NCBI GenBank assembly: GCA_036768485.1
Contig: JAVLUZ010000154.1
Location: 42,612,284-42,676,283, forward strand
Origin: Mermis nigrescens
Lineage: Eukaryota > Nematoda > Enoplea > Mermithida > Mermithidae
Length of the DNA: 64,000 nt
Direction of reading: 5' to 3'
A model generated the notes under the pieces. It did not search any database. It worked only from the letters and a program-made list of their open reading frames with translations, and was not told where the DNA came from. Both the position numbers and the translations under genes were made by a program. Positions 9,793-21,064 of the stretch are shown here, in pieces (the stretch's first letter is position 1; each line of letters starts with the position of its first letter).

Positions 9793-12700
9793 TCTTAGGT
9801 AGCGCGTTAGCGCGTACCTATAATATACTTGGGTACCCCAACACCTGTGCACCCCCCTACAGCTATAACGGGACATTTCTGGAAGGTGCGGTTTGTTTTT
9901 AAAAGGAAGATAATGAAAAAATTCGCTGCCCGTGTTTTTTTGTTTTTCTTGAAACTCAAAATTGACTGTGTAAAGAAGGTGTAAAGTTTTTGTGTAACGT
10001 TATAACATAGGACAAATTTTGGGACCTTTTTACTGCGGCATGTGGACAACTGAGTATTGATGACTCGAAGGATTGAACAGGATAGGATAATAGAGGGATG
10101 AATTCTACAGATGACCCTTTTTTGTTTTTTGAAATTCGCATTAGTTATCGAACGGCAGTGTAAAGAGTGCGAAAATCTGGGGGTGAAAAAGCACTTTTTG
10201 GTCGAGTTTTCAACCTGCCTAGGTCCGATACTAACTCCGGTTATGAGGTTTTTAAAATGTTTTCTGACAGAAATGTAGAGCGGATCAAGGGCTACATTCT
10301 GCATATAAGCAAAGTCTTCTATGCTCTATGGTGAGTTACATCCTGGGGTTTAAAGTTTACACTCCAGTGGATGGTGTGAAAAACGGATTTTAACTAAGAT
10401 TTCTCTGCCAGATTTTTCCGCTTATGAGTCAGTGTAAATCGAAGACAGCATTAATAAAGTGCCTCACAGGGGCTAAACATCGCAGCAAACCGCATTTAAA
10501 AAAACGCAATATTGAGTTATTTATGGGGGTGTAAAGTTCGAAATCAGAGGTAAAAAATGGGCGAAAAAACACGTTTTTTCCGAATTTTGATTAATAAATC
10601 ATACCAAATAATTTTTGCAAGAGAAATTTGGCACACAGGAATGTACTACGATTTAAAAGCTACAAATTGTACCAAACCGAATTTCTTTAAACTCAATGGG
10701 GAGTTCGGTACGGAATTTTAAAGTTTACAGTGTTCTAAATGATGGAAAATACGTTTTTGTTGCCTTTTTTGTTCGCAACTTTCTCCGTCCAGAAGTCGGG
10801 ATAAGTCTAATAGAATAAAAATAAAGTGCTTTATATCGTGTGCATGTCAAAGCAAATTGTTTATACATTAATATTTAGCGAGTGTAAAGTCAAAAATTTG
10901 GAGTTTGAAATGCGTTTCTGTCTTCTTTTTTCTGCCTGCTTCTCCGGTTACGAGTCAGGGACACGTTTATCAAGTCTAGAAATGGACCAGGAACCAAATT
11001 TGATATGCCAGTCTGGCGCATATGTTTACACTCTACGGTGTTGTAAAGTAGTTTACACCAATTGTTAGTTTGCACATAGAACATTATGTAGACTTAATTT
11101 TTTCATAAATATTAATCGTAATATCGGAACAATATCAAAATTACGAATCTGACTAAAATTTTCTTTACACTAGGTGTTTACATGAAGTTTACACTACATA
11201 TGTATTTATCTTCGTTTTTGAGCATTCCAGAAACCTAATTTTTTCCTGGAGTCTAGAAGTTTTCAAAGGATCAAATGTGAGACGTCACGTAGGCGCGTTT
11301 GTTTACATCCAACAGTGATGTAAAGTAGTTTACACTCATTGTTTATATGTCCTCAGACCATTGTAGAGACATAATCTTTTTCATGAATGTTGATCATAAT
11401 ATCCGAGTAATTTTTTACACTGCATGTTAGCCTTTGTTCTAGAGCATTGCAAAAACCGAAATTTTTTCCTGAGATATAAAAATTTACAGGGAATGAAATA
11501 TATACGTCAGTTGGGCGCGCTTGCTTACACTCAGCAGTATTGCAAAGTGGTTTAAACCTAATGTTCATTGTCTTTAAAACATTATGGAGACTCATTTTTC
11601 CATAAATGTTGAAAGAAATATCGGAGCAATATCAAAATTACGAATCCGACTAAAATATTCTTTACGCTATGTGTTTGGTAAAGTTTACATTACGTGTTAA
11701 CCTTAATTCGATAGACTTGCAGAGACTTTGTAGCTAAAGTCAAGAAATTTTCAAGGATTCATATGTGAGACATCAATTAAGTGAGTTTGTTTACCCTCAA
11801 AAGTAATCTAAAGTGATTTAAAAATTATGTTCAAGTGTCCTTAGATCATTGAAGAGATGTAATTTTGTCTTAAATGGGTTGCATTAAAGTTAAATCCTTC
11901 TTAGCCGTGTTTATAATATGTTTCACAAAATCTTGCACATGGAGAGCTATCGTTTAATTGATGTAAATTGTCTGCAAAAGTGGTTTAAAATGAACCAGCA
12001 ATCACACTACTGTGCACAGAAGTCGACAAAGATATGCAGCTTTATTGTAATCATGTACATTAATAAGCCGTAAACTGTTAGTATTCTCTACACCTAGTAG
12101 TTGTGTAAAGTTTGCACTATTCATTTGTTGTTAATATGTAGTCTATACTACAAATTTATTTTACTACCAAATCAAAGCGTTAGTGTTCCTTACATTTGAT
12201 ATTTGCGTGAAGTTTTTGAATTTTTGCCGAAAAACTTTGCCTTCTAATTTACCAACATCCCGCCTTTTCCATTTTCTTAAAGTTTAAAATCTTTTATAAT
12301 TCTCTTAATAATTTAATGGTAGGTTTTAACTTTAAGTTTCTCTTGGTTTACAACTCTCGCTTAGCAAGCTCATTTTTCAAAACTTTTTCATAGTGATCAG
12401 ATTAGTCGCGTTTAGTTTGGAATTGGTGGACGGTCGTTATTTTATTACTCGGCTTAAATAAACCAAGTGACTATCTTTTGATTATTTTCTTTATCGCAAA
12501 TTCAAACACCCAATTTTCAATTTGAAAATTGACCCAATTTTCAATTTGAAAATTGATCCAATTTTCAATTTGAAAATTGAAAATTGGGTGTTTTCAATTT
12601 CAAAAGTCACAACACATTGTGCTTGTGTATTGATTGAGTGAGGATTTGCAATGTGAATTCGTTGGTTAAATATTTGTGCTTGATAATAAGTGAACTGCAC

Positions 12701-13606
12701 ATTAAGAAGAAATAACTTAATGCAGTTTTAATTTGAAAATGGATGGTGTCAATAAGGTTGTCTTGTTTATGGCATATTACTGATTGTGTTTACTGACTGA
12801 GGTACTGAAATCACGCTAATTAAAAGTAGTGTACTAGCAAAGAAAAATGCTCCGATGGAACAAAAAAGATGAATATACTTGGAATTGTGGATTATTATTG
12901 GATTATTATGGATGTAAAAGGAGGGGACTAGGAAAAATCTACCTAAAGTCGGAAAATCTGCTAAAAATCACACTTTCTCTAAGCAACGCAAAAAATCGAT
13001 GTATATTCTGCGGCCAACAGATTAAAATAAATATTCAACCATAACAATGATTGAAACAGCAGCACGTTAGCTATGCAGTAGCTATGGGAAATGATATTAA
13101 GTAAACTAACAGTCTTCCAAGCCAACTGAATGAAATAGCAAACATCGAAGACAATTGAAGACATGGTTGGTTTAAAACAGTAGGAAACGCGTAAGTTGAC
13201 TTGAAACAGACTTAATGTAGATACACTAGCATGCCCGAAGCGATTGTGTGCACTAATCAATCGGCTCCTGCTTTGCTTGCTATAATGCTCATAAAATAAA
13301 ACAACTTTAAATACAATACCTCTTAGTTTTCTATCAATCAGGTGCCAGCAATTTAAAAAAGTAACCTTGATAGATTTCGTTTATACACTCTTATCTGAAA
13401 CTTCGAACATTATTTAAAAAAGACACTTTTTTAGAGGCCGCAGAATATACATCGATTTTTTGCGTTGCTTAGAGAAAGTGTGATTTTTAGCAGATTTTCC
13501 GACTTTAGGTAGATTTTTCCTAGTCCCCTCCTTTTACATCCATAATAATCCACAATTCCAAGTATATTCATCTTTTTTGTTCCATCGGAGCATTTTTCTT
13601 TGCTAG
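9793..13606 (+). mobile_element. Helitron-like non-autonomous element, copy A (full length)
   Basis: A 3.8-kb element inserted between A and T. The 5' end is TCTTAGGTAGCGCG (consensus TCATAGGTAGCGCG) and the 3' end is CTAG, fitting Helitron rules (5' TC, 3' CTRR, insertion at AT). The first 35 bp form an imperfect hairpin, AGGTAGCGCGTTAGCGCG then TACCT. The body (to about 12.2 kb) is an array of roughly 220-280 bp units carrying inverted TTTACAC / GTGTAAA pairs, at 11,025, 11,301, 11,522 and 11,780. The last 770 bp is a module with 175-180 bp inverted repeats (12,835-13,016 and 13,434-13,606). No protein is encoded. Boundaries are supported by the other copies, whose flanks differ while the ends agree. 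The Helitron label is my inference. Confidence 0.6.
12511..12590. repeat. Tandem self-complementary 24-bp repeat
   Basis: Three tandem copies of CAATTTTCAATTTGAAAATTG at 12,511, 12,535 and 12,559, spaced 24 bp, plus a partial fourth. Each unit is itself a near-perfect palindrome, so the array can fold into serial hairpins. It lies inside Helitron-like copy A and is not seen in the other copies. Confidence 0.9.
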
Positions 13607-14016
13607 TATACATTCTGTCTATATCAAAAACTAATAATGAAAATTGATAATTGAAAAAATTTTCTCATTAAATTTAATATTTTACACTAAACCTTCAAAT
13701 CAGCATAAAAGGGTGTCCGTTGTCTATTCAAATATCTATCCGTATTATAGATAAAATTTTTAGAAAAGTTTATCGATCGAGCACTGCTACCACAAGCGGA
13801 TTTCAACTCCAGTAACGGAAGTATTTTCCAACCCAATCAGGAACACTTCTAAAAATCCTCACCTGCCAACACAATTCTTTTCTTTGAGTGTTAACATCTC
13901 AAACCAATTCAGGTCTACATTTTTCTAAAAACTTTCGATATTTTTAGATTTGCGATTGAATGTGATATAAAAATTGTCTTCACTGAGTGAGTTTTTAACG
14001 TTGCTTTGGTGGCGAC

Positions 14017-14134
14017 CATACATTGACGGCAGCCAAATTCTGGAGGGATCAAAACCGGCAAAAATCTAAAAAAACATGTCAAAAATTCAATTCGGAAGGT
14101 TTATAAATTTCTGCTCCCCCTACGCCCATGTGTG
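14017..14134 (-). mobile_element. hAT-type MITE, internally deleted copy 6
   Basis: A 118-bp remnant starting CATACATTGACGGCAGCC and ending TACGCCCATGTGTG. The 8-bp duplication is GTGGCGAC / GCGGCGAC. Most of the core is deleted. Confidence 0.7.
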
Positions 14135-14169
14135 GCGGCGACATTTACACAAGTTTATCATAATTTTTG

Positions 14170-14401
14170 TGCGCCTCACTGCTAAAGCTCCAACTTCACA
14201 ATAAGCAATCGGCTCCGAACGTGCGCAAATTTTTGTCAGAAGGCAAGCAAATAGGCTTGACAAACTAGTTGAACTGATTGAAAAATTCTTTAAGCGCCAA
14301 ATCGTGATGAACTCGCACAAAATTGGGGTGAACGACGATTCGCCTCACTCGCCTCTTCAGAGTGCGATGCGTAGGAACCATGTAGTCATACATGCCAAAA
14401 A
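14170..14401 (-). pseudogene. Trypsin-like protease, Asp102 exon, with stops
   Basis: Second catalytic exon of the minus-strand S1 protease. It starts after the acceptor CTTACTAG and encodes FGMYDYMVPTHRTLKRRVR then IVVHPNFVRVHHDLALKEF, with the catalytic Asp in HHDLAL. It aligns with the plus-strand paralogue at 31.2 kb (VPTHRT, HPTFTRGHNDLAL, PICLPP). Relative to that copy there is an in-frame loss of about five codons after DLAL. There is also a TAG at 14,267-14,265 just before FVKPICLPSDKN, and a TGA at 14,198-14,196 where the paralogue has the CGW cysteine. Two substitution stops plus a deletion make this a pseudogene exon, not a sequencing slip. Confidence 0.8.
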
Positions 14402-15669
14402 CTAGTAAGTAACGAAGATGGTTAATCTTGCAAAATTTGCTTTTTAAATTCAGTGCCTCAAATACTAGAATCTTATACATCACAATAATTTTCCTGTTTT
14501 TTAAGCACGAATATATCAGGCAATTATTGTTTCAATTCAATGATTTTTGTGATTTTTTGACATAAAAAAGTCGTAGCTCGAAGTCAGCAACAAGGCTTAT
14601 TTTTACATCGTCCGACGCCTGGGAGTTTCAGAAAGTATTCACAATGATTCTCCATTGCGCATCTACCACCTTAGGAGCCGCAGTCCTAGTTTTTATCCAG
14701 TGAAGGAAATCTTTGAAAAAAAGGAGACTGGTTGGTCAAATCGTAGTTCTAGATGTACATAATGGGCAGCTACCAAATTTGGGAAAATGTTTAAAGGAGA
14801 GAGATTCAAAAAATTTCAAGGTCAAAAAAGCCGAAAAATTAGCGGTAGAAACGTCATTTTTCGACGTTTCTCATCAATCTTAGCGTAGTTAAAATTGTGG
14901 AAAAAATGAAAGAGAAAATTTAAAAAATTAGACCTCGGAGAGGTATGTCGAGGTTTTTTGAACTCATGGTAACTTCAGCCAAACTCCCTAAGCCCTCACG
15001 CCCATACGTAGTTGTATGTCGCGTTTTTCAGTCTGTCTTATTTTCATAATAGTGTCGAACATAGAAAAATTCGTTCATTATGTGCAAAGTAGCGGTTTTT
15101 GCTGTCTTCTGATAAGCAGAATCATTTCTTATGCAAAACATTTCAAAATTTTGGACAGTTTTTTATAAAACCCGTGAAGCTGGTGCAAAAAGTGCTGAGA
15201 AAAATAGCAAAACGACCCTAAAGCACAGAGCTCATTTATCTTACGTCGCTTAGAGTTGAATAAAATGCAACTAAAGTATGTGACGTGAATCGCGAAAAGC
15301 CTTAGAATTTTCTCTTAAGTACTAGATAAACTGTTTAGGTTATAGAGAAATAATTGTAAGAACTATAAAATCATTGTTTGTACAAAAACTATTGTTCTGT
15401 TGTAAAAATAGGGTTTTTAGAGCGCCAAGAAAGTCAGTAAATGTCATTAAAGTATAACCCCGACAAGAAGCGGGGAGAAAATTAAAAAAAATCATGATAA
15501 AAATAGCCAGTCATCAAAAAATATACATCTATTCTCTATTGCCCCGACTATTTTTTGACGACAGGTGGGCCGGCGGCCCCCAAATCCATTATTGGTTATT
15601 AGTAATTCTAGTATTCGTAGCACACTTGCATACAGGTACTGAAAATATATGATGTTGGGTAGTTCGATA
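14402..15669. other. Intron-like stretch with one diverged MITE
   Basis: No coding exon seen. A diverged reverse copy of the hAT-type MITE lies at about 14,759-15,016 (starts CATAATGGGCAGC, ends ACGCCCATACGTAG). Its core is altered and its duplication is poor. This interval would be an intron of the decayed protease gene. Confidence 0.5.
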
Positions 15670-15927
15670 CACCAAAGTTCTCGGCAGGGGGTGCAAAATT
15701 TTTTCAAAGGTCAAAAAATGGCGTCAAAAGTGGTGGTATGGCGAAAAAACACCATTTTTAACGTTTCTAATCGAGCACTAACCATTGGCATCGAAAAATT
15801 GCGAAAAAAACAAAAAAAAATTTTCAAAAATTGAAATCTGGGGGGGGGTATTTTGATTTCTGGGGGAATATTTTGGTTTCCCGGGGGGAGGGTGCATACC
15901 CCCAACCCTCTTCCACGTCCAGGAATG
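15670..15927 (-). mobile_element. hAT-type MITE, copy 7
   Basis: A 258-bp reverse-orientation copy with a perfect 8-bp duplication GTTCGATA (15,662-15,669 and 15,928-15,935). It lies between the His and Asp exons of the minus-strand protease relic. Confidence 0.85.
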
Positions 15928-16139
15928 GTTCGATAGGCTCCCCCAGTAAAATTTTAATCTTCCCCAGAATTCGCCATTTTTTTAAAAAGTTCCTAAAATT
16001 TAAGAAAAAATCGTAGAAAGGTGCATTTTTAAGCGTTTTAAGCTATTAACTTGCTTTAAGTATGTAACAAATTTACGGTGCTTCCCGCCAAAGATTCATG
16101 TTTAGACTCTATTTTAACCGACTTTTTTATTTTTTTGTA

Positions 16140-16235
16140 ATTTTTTGTGCCTCTATGCTTTAGAAGGATAGACCACTTTCTCCGTCCAGAAGTCGGGATT
16201 TTTTTGTGCCTCTATGCTTTAGAAGGATAGAGCAT
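16140..16235. repeat. Direct duplication interrupted by Helitron-like fragment
   Basis: GTGCCTCTATGCTTTAGAAG followed by GATAG occurs twice, at about 16,147 and 16,206. The two copies are separated by a short piece, CTTTCTCCGTCCAGAAGTC, that is otherwise found inside the Helitron-like arrays (for example near 10,780 and 39,090). It looks like a small template-switch or repair insertion. Confidence 0.6.
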
Positions 16236-16399
16236 CGTCAGAAAACGCCAAAAAAACGACGTTTTTGACCCATATTCCCTATTTTTAGGCCCGAAAAGGC
16301 ACTTTGAAAATTCACCCACCCTTTCAGAATTTTCATGCTGTGCATGTCTGGTACTGATGGACCTTATTGCAAGATTTGTGATCAAAATTTAGAAAATCC

Positions 16400-16532
16400 G
16401 TACTCAACGGTTTCTGCCTTGTCAACGGCCGAACTGAGCAGTGAGCAGCCGATATTACCCACGATGATGACGAGTTCTCGGGGCGACTTATGATCAGAGT
16501 AGCTCCACAATCAAAATGCATATCTTCGATCA
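16400..16532 (-). pseudogene. Trypsin-like protease, His57 exon of minus-strand relic
   Basis: Encodes the first catalytic residue of an S1 protease: FDCGATLIISRPENSSSS then WVISAAHCSVRP, with the catalytic His in AAHC. The exon starts after GGTCTAG (acceptor AG at 16,534-16,533). Together with the exon immediately upstream it gives the usual order PW-x-QI ... CGATLI ... WVISAAHC. This exon itself has no disabling change. Because the Asp and Ser exons downstream are broken, I treat the whole gene as a pseudogene. The 3' limit of the exon is uncertain. Confidence 0.7.
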
Positions 16533-16582
16533 CTAGACCGATTCACGGTTGACTGAAGGGCGTTTCGGTGCGTCTTTGATAC

Positions 16583-16700
16583 AAATGAGAATTTGAGCGA
16601 CCCACGATGGGGCTAAAGACGGAACGCCGCATTCTGTGCGCCCTTTTGACTTCTCGTTTTCTAAACACATTCGCGTGCTAAATAAATACAAAGCGATATA
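16583..16700 (-). pseudogene. Trypsin-like protease, N-terminal catalytic-domain exon
   Basis: Encodes GRTECGVPSLAPSWVAQILI, resembling the start of an S1 protease domain (a Cys for the propeptide link, then the PWQVSL-like segment). A donor GTATCAAAG at 16,582 and the acceptor at 16,533 define a 50-bp intron. Its removal keeps frame into the CGATLI exon. The typical IVGG activation motif is not recognisable, which could mean a diverged activation site or a non-protease homologue. The 5' end was not determined. Confidence 0.5.
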
Positions 16701-16874
16701 AGCCCTTTTCTCGGATTTAAATCTCCTTTTTGATGCGCGCAGTAGCTTCAACCTGAAAGAAATCGATCGCAAGTATCAAAAAACCAAAATCCGAAGTTCA
16801 AAAAAAGATGTAAAAATCGATCGAGCAACGAATTCGTTTATCATTCTTCGACGAACTTAAATTTCTTTCTTCAG

Positions 16875-16956
16875 AGGTGTTGCTGCATCAGCGTCAATCA
16901 GAATACCATTTGAAGGAAGCTTTGGACGAGGCAAGTATGCTAGTTTGAATAAATAA
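16875..16956 (+). CDS. Possible terminal exon of unidentified gene
   Basis: A strong acceptor (AATTTCTTTCTTCAG) precedes an open segment encoding GVAASASIRIPFEGSFGRGK then YASLNK and TAA. The stop overlaps an AATAAA polyadenylation signal at 16,952-16,957. The protein fragment is not recognised and no upstream exon is assigned, so this rests on splice and poly(A) signals only. Confidence 0.3.
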
Positions 16957-17047
16957 AGTGCTCAAAATCATTACGGAAATATATATAGTCTTGTATGCAT
17001 ATGACATTCATGAATTCACCAAAAAATGCGATTTCAATGATACGATA

Positions 17048-17864
17048 TCATAGGTAGCGCGATAGTGCTACCTATAATATACTTGGCCATCCTTTTTCTT
17101 ATATGTTTATCAAAGCGAGTGCGAAATTTGTGTCCCAACCTCACAGCAACAACGGCACACACCTGGGAGGTGCGGTTTTTTTAATCGATGGATAATTAAA
17201 AAATTCGATGCCCGTCTTTTTTTGTTTTTGTTTACACTCAATACTGAGTTAGCAATGAGCGTGTAAAGTGTAAACCGAAAAATCAAATAATTTGCGGAGG
17301 GCCAATTTTTTTAAATGTTGCCCCTGATCTGTAGATTACGAATCTGACCTTAAAATTTCTTTACACTTAATGGTTATTGCACAAAAGTATAAAGTAAACG
17401 TGTTTTTTAATCTTTGCGTGTCCTTCAGCTTATCTAACTGAATTTTGGTTTCTGTGCAGTCCAATCAGTTTTATAATGTAGAGGGTTGCAAAATCTCAAA
17501 ACGGAATTTTTTCTGCTATAACGCAATATTTCATGATCTGTGATCGTTTTAGTGTAAAGGGTTCGAGACGAAAAACGATATTTCTTCAACTACTCCGCTA
17601 AGTAGGTGGAACATGCTAATTATGCTTAAAAGGTGCCCTGACCTTAGCGTTACAGATACCAATTTATTTTGTTTCTATACACCCAATATTGCGGTATTAG
17701 CATAAGTGTAAAGTTTACACCGAGAAGCATTTTTGCACCCAGAGCGTCGTTGATGATGAATTTTTTTTAAAAATGTCCTCCGTAAGGTCAGAATAACGAA
17801 TCTGACCTTTAAATTTTTCTACAGCCAGTGTTTGTTGAGGTATCAAGAGGTGAACTTTTAATTA
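17048..17864 (+). mobile_element. Helitron-like element, truncated copy E1
   Basis: Begins TCATAGGTAGCGCGATAG with an A in front, followed by an array of GTGTAAA/TTTACAC motifs. It stops after about 820 bp where a second head begins. The same 5' segment is seen inverted at 36,290-37,102 and 26,040-27,020. No 3' module is present. Confidence 0.6.
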
Positions 17865-19345
17865 TCATAGGTAGCGCGTTAGCGCATACCTAAAATATAC
17901 TTGGATACCCCCAACATATGCCCCCCCCCTCACAGCTATAACGGCACACATCTGAGAAGTGCGGTTTTTTTAGAAGGTAGATAATAAAAAAACTTAGGAC
18001 GCCCTTTTTTCTTGTTTATACTCAATACCGACCGGGTCGTGAGTGTGTAAAGTTTACACCAAAAATTCAAATAATTTGCGGAGGGCCAATTTTTTTAAAA
18101 ATGTTTTCTCTAATTAGTAGGTTGCGAATCTGGTCTTAAAATTCCTTTGCACTCATTGCTTGTTGCATAGGAGTGTAAATTAGACGGTTTTTTTACTGTT
18201 TTCATGTGCAAGAGCATATATAACTCAGTTTTACATTCTACGCAGTCTGATTGGTTTCAAAAGGTAGACGGTTATAAAATCTAGGGGAGACTTTTTTTAT
18301 TTTTTCTAAGTAATATTTTCGAATTTAGAGGCGGTTTATTGTAAAGAGTCTCTGACAAAAAAAATATTTTGCTCTGCCATATTCTCCACTTAGTAAACAG
18401 AACGTGGTAATTATCTTTAAAATGTACCTCGTCCTAAGCGCAACACGTCGAAATTTATTTTGTTTCTTTACAATCAATATTGCGTTATTAGTGCAGGTGT
18501 AAACTTTACACTAAAAAATTTTTTTCCGCTCAGAGCGTTGTGGATGATGAATTTTGTAAAACAATGTTCTCCGTTAGGTAAGAATAACGAATCTGACCTT
18601 TAAACTTTTCTACAATTAACACACAGTACCAGGGGTTTAAACTTTACACTCTAGTGGATGAGTAAAAAACAGATTTTGTCCAAGATTTCTCTGCCAATTT
18701 TTCCTGTTATAAGTTTGGATAAATTAAATAAATCAAAATAAAGTAACTTTTAAGGGCTACACATCGAAGCAAACCGCGTTCAAAAAAACGTAATATTGAG
18801 TTGTTTATGGGGGTGTAAAGTTCGAAATCTGAGGTGTAAAATGGGCGAAAAAACAGGTTTTTTTCGTATTTAATTGGTAAATCATATCAAATATTTTGCG
18901 GAACATAAGTTTCGCACATACAAACGTACTACAATCACAGGGCTACAAACTGGCCCGAACCGACTTTATTTACACTCAATGGGGCGTTAGGTTTAGATTT
19001 TTAAAGTTTAAAATGTGGTGGACAGTGAAAAATATGTGTTTGTTCCTATTTTTGTTCGCCGCTTTCTCTGTTCAGAAGTCGGGAGAGGTCGAATAGGATA
19101 AAACTAAAGTACTTTTTAAGGGGTACGCGTCACAGCGAATGGCGTTGGTTACATGAATATTTAGCTTTTCCGGGAGGTGTAAAGTCAAAAAAATGGGGGA
19201 GTTAAACGTGTTTTTGTCTTGTTTTTTTCTGCCAAGTTCTGGGTTATGAGTCTGGACATAATATCAAGTTTGAAAATGACCCAGAAACCAAATGTGATAC
19301 GCTACTTTGTTTGCACTTAACAGTGGTGTAAAGTGGTTTACATCT
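17865..19345 (+). mobile_element. Helitron-like element, truncated copy E2
   Basis: A second head in tandem with E1, starting TCATAGGTAGCGCGTTAGCG directly after A. The array of inverted GTGTAAA sites continues to about 19,345, where unrelated higher-GC sequence begins. The closest relatives in the window are the inverted arrays at 29.1-30.93 and 34.8-35.7 kb. The 3' module is missing. Confidence 0.6.
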
Positions 19346-19349
19346 GTAG

Positions 19350-19480
19350 AGATCCCTCTACACGCCGTTCCGCCGCGTTGGATCAACGCGAATTTCCATT
19401 CGTTTTGCGTTACGATATAGCTACGCATCCACGACTGTTTGCCCCAGATGTACATTCTTGTGCTCAATTTCCATACGCAG
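19350..19480 (+). CDS. Candidate internal exon, unknown protein
   Basis: A 131-bp open segment between a TAG acceptor (19,347-19,349) and the donor GCAG/GTACGC (19,481). It encodes STRRSAALDQREFPFVLRYD then IATHPRLFAPDVHSCAQFPY. Composition is GC-richer than the Helitron-like DNA to its left. No family recognised. It may belong to the same inserted or viral-like block as the genes at 20.7-22.2 kb. Confidence 0.3.
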
Positions 19481-20600
19481 GTACGCGACCATTAAGCGCA
19501 ACGCTTAAGCGAGTCGCCTGGGACCACCTTCCCCTAAAAATTATCGTATTTTTCATTCCTTTCCCACACATATTTTCAATCAAAATCCGAGATAGGAAAA
19601 TGGGCACTCGTGCTTAATGCGACTTGAGTACGAATTGGTATGTGTGTCTCATATTTGTACCTGTCTCGTTTGTACATACCTTTACCGTAAGCTTTTGCCC
19701 ATAGGCCTATTGTCGTATTCGTAGATCCATTTCATATCTCTTTGTTCGTGTTGTTACGCCTCTTTTTCCGCGTCATTAAAACTGCGGGCGAGCGCAGTTT
19801 TGAAGGCAATTTAAGATTTTTCATTTTACAATTAGTTTTTGAGCCTGAGAGCCTCTCCGCCAGCTTCCGCGCTCGCTGAGCGTGTGTTTTTCTTTTTCGT
19901 CGCCGTACGTGAGCAGACTCCGTACATGCCTTTTTATCTGCTTAGCTGCAGAACTCGTCTCTTAGTTTTCCAGCGTAGTGTGCACGCTTCTTTTCGCCTT
20001 ACGCTTTGTTTTTAATCATTCGTGTTTGTTCCAATTGGCATCAGTTGTATGCCTTTGGCAGGGCTTTGTTCCCTTGTTTAATTACATTGTTTGATTTTAT
20101 CCGATTAGCGTAACACGACGGTCGGCGGCAGCATGTATCCTCCACGCTTTCGCTTTTTAATTGCTTCATAATTTTTCTGTCCAAAAAATATTGTAAAAAT
20201 CAATTATTTAATTAATGATGCTGGGCTCGGTTGAATTTCCGTGCTGTTGAATTCTCTCCTTGTGCTACACTCTACTTAGGGACCCTCAATATTTTTGAGC
20301 ACCGGAATTCGGTCCAAAGCAAGTCAAATAATAATCTTTTTGAGCCCTCAATTAGTTTTCCGGGTAACTTACTTTAATTAGGTACTTAATCTCAAAGGGG
20401 TTAAGTAAGTAAGTTTCACTAGGTGCGTGCGTAGAGGACCGGGCTACCTTCAACAGGCTGGGCCGCTTACCCCCGAGTCGCTGGCTGGTGATCGACCCCC
20501 TAAAAAGGGCGGAAACCCCCGTGTGAGCGCATAAGCTTGAGATTCGGGTTAAGTAAGCGAAGTGAACGTAGCTTGAGTCTAGAGTCTACGTTTACACATA
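19481..20600. other. Higher-GC non-coding block
   Basis: About 1.1 kb with balanced composition, unlike the flanking arrays, and no ORF I would call coding. 20,400-20,570 is GC-rich (GGACCGGGCTACC, GGGCCGCTTACCCCC) and could be a structured RNA or a repeat end, but it does not fold into a tRNA by eye. Between about 20,600 and 20,703 a fragment of the Helitron-like array follows (TTTTTTCATAAATGTTGATC). Confidence 0.4.
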
Positions 20601-20705
20601 TGATATTTATTTGTCCTTGGGCCATTGTGGAGACTTAATTTTTTCATAAATGTTGATCGTAATATCAGAGTAATATCAGAATTACGAATCCGATAATCAA
20701 TTTCT

Positions 20706-20997
20706 TCGAGCCCATGTTCAGCTATTTGAAGGCTTGGGAATTGCACAGGATGACAAAGGAAACACCATAAACGTGGGAAGATTCGAAAATGGAAGCACCT
20801 TTTTTGTCTTTGAGCTTAGAGCCAATGGTACCGACACCAATACGTGGGAATTGATGCGAGAAGGAACAACGAGCTTGGAAATGCAGTTTGGAAAAGCCCT
20901 ACCCGTTGGCGGCATAGAGTGTATAATTTACGGTGAATTTGATTCCTTACTTATGATTGATCATACTCGTCAAGTATTTTTCGACTATTCTGTTTAG
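20706..20997 (+). pseudogene. F54H12.2-like capsid-type protein, C-terminal fragment
   Basis: An open segment of about 96 codons ending in TAG (20,995-20,997). It encodes the C-terminal part of a protein resembling the family annotated after C. elegans F54H12.2: a LFEGLGIAQDDKGN segment, then LRANGTDTNTWELMREG, SLEMQFGKALPVGG, IIYGEFDSLLMIDHTRQ and a terminal DY. From memory this family is linked to double-jelly-roll capsid proteins of Maverick/Polinton and adintovirus-like elements; that link is inference here. The N-terminal several hundred residues are absent because the Helitron-like fragment abuts the 5' side. It is therefore a truncated relic of an endogenous element, or a last exon whose upstream exons are displaced. 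Confidence 0.5.
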
Positions 20998-21064
20998 TGT
21001 GTGTACGTTTTTTAAATAAAATTGCACAGATACATTGTTTTTCACATTTACTGTTAGGTAGCAG

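Noticed and set aside
9807..10304. 165-codon minus-strand frame in the Helitron-like head
   Set aside because: Repetitive array sequence, not conserved as an open frame in copy D, no domain.
20400..20570. Structured RNA or rRNA fragment
   Set aside because: GC-rich but no rRNA motif or convincing cloverleaf could be recognised by eye.
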